The notes under the pieces were generated by a model, which saw only the letters and a program-made list of their open reading frames with translations, searched no databases and was not told the origin of the DNA. This document shows positions 57,394 through 64,000 of a DNA stretch of 64,000 bases, piece after piece (position 1 is the first letter of the stretch; each line of letters starts with the position of its first letter). Source of the DNA: Tamarix chinensis (Eukaryota > Streptophyta > Magnoliopsida > Caryophyllales > Tamaricaceae); the NCBI GenBank assembly GCA_030549775.1, contig CM060177.1:69181638-69245637 (forward strand), given 5' to 3'. Made by a program: the position numbers and the translations under genes.

Positions 57394-58341
57394 CTAAACT
57401 GGTAGTGTCTGTACCACTGTACCCTGTAAACTTCCCTGCCTTTGTAGAGCATTACCTATGATGGAAAAATGACCCAACTGTTCACAACTATGGCATTTAA
57501 CTAACTGCCCAACAAAATCCTTCCTTAGGTGGTTCTTACTACACCACGAACAGATGAAATGCCTCACACCCAGCTGACTCAACTACCCTCCAAAATGGCG
57601 TACCACTCATAACAAATGACTACTTGAGGAGTGGTACCTCTTCTCTCCCCCATGGCACTAACAACCCTCAAACCTCTACTTAGCCCTTGCTTAGGCACTA
57701 TTCATCTAAGCTATCATTGATGCCTCCAAGGCATAATCATACATAGCTTGCAAGTCCACTGCATGAGTCCCTACTAGCATCTCCTGGAGCCCCAAACTCA
57801 TATCTAGTTGGAAATGATATACCTTCATCCTCTCATCAGTGTCAACCTCTAGAGAAAAATGAACCAAGTCGAAACATCGGCTATAATATTCCTCCATTGA
57901 AGACATCCCCTAATGCAATACCATGAAGTTTTCATATTTCGCCATCCTTAGGTGAGTAGGATAGAACCGAGCCTTAAGCATCCCAAAGAAGGTCTCCCAC
58001 TCATCAATAGTGGCTCCCCTTAGCTGCTGGCCTCTCCACCACTTGCCTGCATGACCAGGCAGATAGAATATTCCAATTTCCACCTGCCTACTCTTTAGAC
58101 AACTAGAAGCCACAAAAATCTTTTCAAAATCCCTGAGCTAGTGCTCCAACATGTCTGGGTCCTCCTGACCCACAAAAAATAGAAGGTGATGAAGATCAAT
58201 AGGATAAAGACAATCCTTTGGTGGTGGTACTGAAAAAGGAGGCGACGACGACAGTTGTAGAGCCTCCTCACCCTTAATCTGCCACTCCATGAATGCTTTA
58301 ACTATCTCCATGAAATGCTCAAGACGTCGATTTGTAGCCAT
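57394..58341 (-). pseudogene. Gag of the chromovirus with zinc knuckles, broken
   Basis: Capsid/nucleocapsid protein. The likely start is the ATG at 58341 (MATNRRLEHF). The capsid part includes LPGHAGKWWRGQQLRG, EWETFFGMLKARFYP and MSSMEEYYSRCFDLV, matching Ty3 gag (the family has WWRG and FKxxFxxxYFP). The reading is closed by TAG at about 58138, where Trp TGG is usual (LEH-stop-LRDFEKIF), and again at about 57907, probably from CAG. The nucleocapsid part holds CSWCSKNH and CHSCEQLGHFSIIG; in the second, the last Cys of CX2CX4HX4C is Gly. Stops are mostly C to T or G to A. Confidence 0.85.
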
Positions 58342-58573
58342 CCAAGCCCTAGAATAATAAACAATGTTAGAAAGGATCAAACACTAACTACACCGTTAGT
58401 ACACATGAAAGTAACACATTACAAATAAGGCCAAAAGTTAGTCCTATTCTATAAAATTACAACCAACTCCCATCCCGAACCACGCTTTCTTGCAAACTAA
58501 ATCGGATCCTACAAGTTCTGATTTAGGCAAAGAAATATATTTTTGCAAAACAACTTCAGGATTTAAAACCAAA

Positions 58574-58586
58574 GGCTCTGATACCA
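58574..58586 (-). promoter_or_regulatory. Primer-binding site, initiator-Met tRNA
   Basis: On the minus strand TGGTATCAGAGCC, three bases after the 5' LTR end (TGTTACA). It matches the 3' end complement of plant initiator methionine tRNA, used to prime reverse transcription. Uneroded, in contrast to the coding region. Confidence 0.95.
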
Positions 58587-58589
58587 ACT

Positions 58590-61500
58590 TGTAACACCCC
58601 CAATTATAAGACAAAAAAATTTCATTTTTAGGATAATGTAGAAGTAATTGAAAAAAAAATAGGGGAATGTTACCACCATATCAACCATAAGAGAGGTGTG
58701 ATCATCACCTAACCATGCCTAATGTAAGGAAAAATGAAACAAGAAACAAAAGAATGCAGGATCATAATAATATTGTGACAATACAAAGAAATAAAGACTA
58801 AAAACATATCATGGATAGGATGAACTTGATAGCTTACAAAATAAAATATAGGAATCTAAGCATAGAGTTTAAATAGCTAAAAGTACAAAAACATCCCAAC
58901 ACACTGGGTAAAATACCAATAACCGGTTAGGTTAAGTCTTAGGCACAACCACAAACCTCGAACCCCAAACAATATCCCTCTAATAGATGACGTCATCACC
59001 CTCATCATACTCTAACCAAGAGTCATAAGCTTGTAAATCATCCTCTACTCCCCAGACTAGAAGTCAGATCATCACAGTGACCACATAAGTGTAGTATTAG
59101 TGTGGTGAAGTACTAGTAAAATATACTACCTGAAATATCGAAGGCTCATGAAACACATTGAAGTCATGTAATAGCATGGTGATATTTTCATGATATGCCT
59201 TAAGTACAACATAACATGATTCAATTAAAGACGTGGAAGTATAGAAATATAATAATAAATACGACCAATAAAATGTAAATCATATTAGAATTTCTCTTTT
59301 AGTGATCATACAATTTCCATATACTAAGATAATTCGTTTGACCAAACCCATTTCTCTACCATGAATAAAGTTATGGCAACATAAGATAATCACAATGGGA
59401 TACTACACCTATAACATAAGGTTAGGATACATCGAAGGGGCTTTATTTGGGAATACCACACCTACTACACATCAAGTGCACCTACCACAAAAATCAGTTT
59501 AGCATACACACCACATGTGGTCGAAGTACACCATGGGGGCTTGTACTGAGATACCTCACCCACCACACTACGAATGTTTTGCCCGTGATGGCTAAAAAGC
59601 TTGGATACCATACCCTACCTAATTAATGGATAGTATAAAGTGTCGGGGCTTGTATTGTGATACCTCAACCACCTGCAGTGGACACCAATCCTATGTTAGT
59701 TATGATAGTATAATCCTATATCTCAAAGATATGCCCATTTTCCCTACTAACTGCAACCTAGTAGAGAAGGAAATAGGTACTGGGTGAAAGATATAAACCA
59801 AGGGTGATTTGCCCACAAACTCCCTGTAACTACCCTAAGAGCTAAAGAAAAAAGCTTCAACAAAATCTTAAACCATTAATTTATGTATATGTGATAACAC
59901 ATATCATAACAAGTCCATAGATATCCAAATTAGGTGTTTCCAATTGATAACACCAAACACAATTAAAATCCCATATTTAACTAATTGGGTGTTTCCAAGT
60001 GATAACACTAAACACATCACAGGACAATAAAGCCACCGATTACTTGTTTAAAGATAAAACCAAACTTAGCATATGGCATAAAAGCCACCACTTAGGTGTT
60101 TAGAGATAAAACCAAACTCATATACCAATTGGATGTTTAAGGATAACACCAAACTTAACCAAAAGCAAGTTTTAAGTACACTCATATTGGTTTACATTAA
60201 CTTAGGTCAATCATGGTTGAAATCATAATTAAAATGTTGTAAATACATGGAAGAATCAACACAAAAGGCCCAAGAGAAACATAACAAATCATAATAAAAT
60301 AGGCAGCTTCTATCTAGACCAATCGATTGGTCCTCAGACTAGTCAATTGACCTGGTAGTACCAAACCTATACTAAAATAAAAACTAGAGCACCAATTGAC
60401 ATGTTGGCCTCATCGATTGACTTTTCATGAGAACTAGTTGACTGGTTCTAATCGGTCAATGGGTTTATGTAGAGACAAAACATTTTGGCTTGTATAAAAA
60501 ACTGATTGATGGATTTAGCCAATTGATTGACTGGTCATAGTAACTAGTTGACTGGTTTGGTCTAACTGGTCGATGGGTTTAAAGAGAGACCAAACTACCT
60601 TGGTTTGTAGGGACACTAGTTGATGGGTTTGATCAATCGATTGTCTGCTTATCGAAATCAATCGACCAATTTATCAAACTAATCTACTCTTCTTGCAATC
60701 AATGGATCCAAAAATCCAAACCATTCGATTTCTAGCAAAACTAGTCAACTAGTTCAAGGAACCAATCGAATGTTTTGGGTAAAACACAACCTAGACTTGC
60801 AAAACACACACTAAATGTTACCATATTAATATTAGCATGATTCTATTGCAAAAGGCATATAAAATAGATGTTATAAATATAGAATCACATGAAAAAATGG
60901 CGACATACTCACTTAAAAATTAGGAATCTCACAACACTTACTTAGAAAGGATTATACCACAAGCTCGTACTACAGATCACAATTAAATCATACTCATATA
61001 AACACTAACACATAGAACCCCATATACTAGATAAACCTACTTATGTTAAAGATAACAAATATTTACCTTGAAATAATTCTTCTAGTGCAAAACTCTTACT
61101 AGATAGCCTATCTAGAAAAACTTTAATTCCTAAGAGAATCAAAGTGAAAACCATTAGAATCCTCTTCCAAAGCTTCATTAAAACTAAGAAAATTAGAAGA
61201 AGGAGAGAAACATAAAACACAACATTTAGATTCAAAATAGGGTGTTAAAAGAGAAGTTGAATTCTCCAACCTTTTTCAACCTTAATTCTTCCTTGCTCAG
61301 GGAAGGTAAGACAGAACTAAAACCAAGATTAGAAGAGGAGAAAAGAAAAAAATGATTGCATAATTAAAAGGAGAAAACCAAAGAGGATCTCTATTTTTCT
61401 CAGTAGAAATAATAAGAGAGGAAAAATGGAAAGGTGTTTAACACTTAGTGAGATTTTCACAAGAAGAAGGGAGAAGAGAGAAAGAACACAAGTGTGGAAT

Positions 61501-62147
61501 GAAGGTAGATAAGAAGAATGAGAAATATAGGAGCAGATGGTTGGCATCTCCAAGGAAAAGAAGGATGAGCCAAGTGAGGTTAAGTGTAGACAAGATAAGA
61601 AGTGAAGGATGACTTGATGGGGTGGTGAGGGGTTGAGTGGAGTAAGAGATGGGTATGCAAGTGGGTTGGCAAGTTAGGGGAGAGTCTCCAAATTTAATAA
61701 ATGCTGCCCTAGATGCAAGAAAAGAGAATAAGAGGTAAGGGAAAAAGGAAAAGGGAGGGTTACCTTTAAAAGTGGCTTTTTAGGAAACTTTTTCTAATTT
61801 AAATCATGCAATGGTTAAATTAATATGAAAATAATACCCGAATAGTAAACATGCTTATTTCCATAATTAAATTCAAATAAGAAATTTTCATCACTATTGG
61901 AGTGAAATTCAAATCGAAATTAGAAACGGATCTAAAATCATAGGAAACTAGCTAATTGATTTGTTGAGAACAAGAATGTAAATTTTCTTAGCGTACCAGT
62001 CAATCGATTATGTAAATCATTTGAGTAGTACCCTTGAGATTCATATTTTTAATAGAATTTCAAGCCCATTTCAACACTAAAACTCATTTATTTTATATCA
62101 ACATATTTGTAAATACAATTTAAAGGATTTTGGGATGGGGTATTATA
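58590..62147 (-). repeat. 5' LTR of the chromovirus
   Basis: 3558 bp, on the plus strand from TGTAACACCCCC (next to the primer-binding site) to GGGGTATTATA. Clearly diverged from the 3' LTR, with many single-base differences and a 1.56 kb length difference, so insertion was old. It contains a module around 59400-59700 (ATACCACACCTAC and GGGGCTT words), the CCAATCGATTGG cluster at 60315-60780 and purine-rich sequence at 61370-61780. Frames at 61041-61235 and 61329-61553 are not genes. Confidence 0.9.
60315..60780 (-). repeat. CCAATCGATTGG-type cluster with a 110 bp repeat
   Basis: More than ten partly palindromic words such as ACCAATCGATTGGTC, ACTAGTCAATTGACC and ATCAATCGATTG. Two larger units are offset by 110 bases (AACTAGTTGACTGG at 60432 and 60542), each followed by GGTC-ATGGGTTTA and AGAGAC. 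Confidence 0.75.
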
Positions 62148-62152
62148 TTTAT

Positions 62153-63537
62153 GATTAAGAATTACTATTTATCAAAATTTACTATTTATGCTCAATTACT
62201 ATTCCTTTGGGTAATGGGTGAATAGTCAAAGGCTATGGTTAACCTTTGATGCTAAATCATGATAAAAGCCTTTTACATTTTTATTATTAATTAACTCTAA
62301 ATCGTAATTAATCTTAAATTAAATCTTAATTTTTTTAAAGCACCATTATATAAAAAACACTTTGAATAAAATCAAGAAGACTAAGAAAATTTTGAAGAAT
62401 ATATTTACTTTCTTAATCTTTAACCAAAAATTATAGCATGCAAACTTACACTAATCAAAACATTTCATATATGAAATTTCATCTACAGACTACAACTCCA
62501 ACATGTTATGATTAATTTAGCAAAACCAGCAATAAATCAAAATCACCTTAGAACATCATAATTTCTCTTAACTAAAAATCATACGAAACATGGTTGGATT
62601 TATAAATGTTAAGAATCAAAGATCATCTATCATAAAATCTATAATATAGTATCATCAAAGTAACGAAAAATAATAATCCCCTCAAAACCTCTCAAATGAC
62701 CAAAAACCTCAATAAACTAAACATGATACAAATCCATCAATAGAAAGTTTTATTCATGGTTATATGGTGTAAGAAGATCTTACCTAAAATCCTAAGCTCT
62801 TAATTATCAATAGAAGAAATAATGAATGATTAACCATACTCTTCCACAAATCCCTTTGAAACTTAGAAAAATCAAGGAAAATATTAGCAAAACCATAACA
62901 TTAAAATAAATCAAAGGAGATAGAATGAAAGAGAAATAAAGAAAGAAATGTTACCTTGATTTTAAAATAAAAATCAACTTCATCTATGGATAAAATAGAG
63001 AATAAAAGATAGGTAGATGTTGGCAAAAAGGGGGAGGAAGAAGAGAAGAAAATGAAGACAAATGGAAGAAGAAAATGGTGGTTTGGTGGTGGCACAAATG
63101 ATGGCTATAGTGGCGAGTAATATGAACAAAATTGGGAGAAAATGGTATATTTGAAGATGAAAATGATGAGATGGAATAGATAAGATCAAAGGAGGAATGA
63201 ATAAGAATATATTTTTGTTGCTTAATTAGGTGTATAAACTAGTAAAATTATAAAACCGTAAAGTTTGGATAATTTGTGTGGTGAAGGTGGTGGAACAACC
63301 ATGATGATGATGTTCACCATTGATTTGAATTTTATTTTTTTGACAAGTGGAGGGTTAGGATGAAGTTTCACAAATATTAGATGAAGGTTAAATAAGAAAA
63401 ATTGAATTTGGTGACATATAAATGCCCAATAATATCAAATGAAATATCAAGTTATAAAAATAAATATAATGAATTTTTTAATCATGTTGATCTCAATAAC
63501 ACTAAAATATATAAAATTTCATAAATTTTGGATAACT
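62153..63537. other. AT-rich, no gene recognised
   Basis: Follows the second TTTAT of the chromovirus and is therefore the old target sequence, continuous with 46459-46726. A purine-rich stretch with AAGAAGAGAAG and GGTGG words (about 62990-63190) resembles the reversed leader of the LTRs. Frames at 62901-63095 and 62980-63189 lie in it and look compositional. No clear LTR end. Confidence 0.3.
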
Positions 63538-63542
63538 ATGAG

Positions 63543-64000
63543 TGTAACACCCCAAAATTTACAACTGAAAAATTTTGTTTACAGAGTTAAGTGCGGAAGC
63601 TAAAACAATAAAAACAAAGGGTGTTACCGCCACACTTGGTACAAGTCTGGTTTCCTCTACCATTCTCATACCAAGTGCTAAGGCTAAAATCATAAATCCG
63701 CTTAAATTAATATCATGATTACAGAAATCAGGATAGAGAGAACGTTAGATAAATAATGCTAATTAAAAATGACAGTAATAGTTTACGAAACTCGAGAGAG
63801 AAATTATAGGAGGACACGATGGTCCAAATACAACCGAAAATAAGACAACAAAAGAAACACCGAATAGTCCTATGCTCCCAAATCTGAACTATCAGCATTT
63901 GACTGAGCTTAGAGGCTAACCTGCAAAGTCCACTACCCATTGAATAGGCAGGGGCCCAAGAAAATGAACCCTTTAGTACTACGGTACTGAGCAACCCTTT
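63543..64000 (-). mobile_element. Family A LTR, 3' end, minus strand, cut by window end
   Basis: On the plus strand starts TGTAACACCCCAAAATTTAC, then GCGGAAGC, GGGTGTTACCGCCACACTTGG and the reverse complement of TTAGCACTTGGTA, as in A4. The part from about 63895 matches the type II cassette of A1 and A4. The left flank is ATGAG; the other flank is outside the window. The frame at 63728-63994 is LTR sequence. Confidence 0.8.

Larger units (their letters stand above)
46732..62147 (-). mobile_element. Complete but dead Tekay-type chromovirus (Ty3), TSD TTTAT
   Basis: A full LTR retrotransposon on the minus strand with perfect TTTAT duplications at 46727-46731 and 62148-62152. The 5' LTR is 58590-62147 and the 3' LTR is 46732-53760, the latter split by solo LTR A5. 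Without that insertion the element is about 10.4 kb. Internal order on the minus strand: primer-binding site, gag, zinc knuckle, protease, RT, RNase H, integrase, chromodomain and polypurine tract. The C-terminal chromodomain marks it as a chromovirus, and the GKLSPRF word and long LTRs fit the Tekay/Del clade. Both outer termini have changed from TG/CA to TA, consistent with deamination of methylated cytosines. Confidence 0.93.

Overview
This window looks like heterochromatic, gene-free DNA from a seed plant with a large, repeat-rich nuclear genome. I see no intact host gene, tRNA or rRNA. The evidence for a plant is a primer-binding site matching the plant initiator-Met tRNA, decayed coding remnants of three plant retrotransposon lineages (Tekay-type chromovirus, Tat-type Ty3 and Tork/Tnt1-type copia), and a 2 kb degenerate array of the plant telomere-type repeat TTTAGGG. 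Nearly every longer reading frame lies in low-complexity, polypurine/polypyrimidine or GC-rich LTR DNA.

The window is built mainly of nested LTRs with ends of the type TGTAAYACCCC ... GGGGTGTTACA. I call two groups A and B. Family A LTRs are about 3.6-5.2 kb and carry a pyrimidine/GC-rich leader with a TATAAATA box, ATT-rich tracts, short tandem repeats and a pair of palindromic modules near the 3' end. Family B LTRs are the chromovirus type and carry many CCAATCGATTGG-like motifs. Target-site duplications (TSDs) define the units: A2 at 1949-5545 (TACAA), A3 at 7417-12156 (TTATT), A4 at 13018-21765 on the minus strand (ATAGT), a B-like LTR at 39903-44326 on the minus strand (TATCT/AATCT, imperfect), a short LTR at 44523-46453 (TAGGT), a whole minus-strand chromovirus at 46732-62147 (TTTAT), and A5 at 48729-53752 (GTATT) inside the 3' LTR of that chromovirus. 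Both window edges cut further family A LTRs.

Region by region: 1-12.4 kb holds plus-strand family A LTRs inserted in one another and in older fragments. 12.4-24.9 kb is a minus-strand nest: an old LTR is split by A4, and A4 is split by a 3.6 kb element lying in (TA)n with inverted ends and the telomere-type array inside. 21.8-33 kb holds decayed LTR copies and a nearly perfect 467 bp tandem duplication. 33-38.5 kb holds a broken Tat-lineage element (gag and RNase H on the minus strand, split by an LTR) and a Tork-lineage copia gag-protease fragment (plus strand). 39.9-62.1 kb holds three LTR units and the chromovirus with gag, zinc knuckle, protease, reverse transcriptase, RNase H, integrase and chromodomain all recognisable but broken by stops, frameshifts and loss of catalytic residues. 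62.1-64 kb is AT-rich sequence plus another truncated family A LTR.

The most unusual signals are the telomere-type array carried by a TA-flanked element, the tandem palindromic modules of family A whose stem arms differ between copies but stay complementary, and the insertion of family A LTRs within a few bases of the ends of other LTRs.
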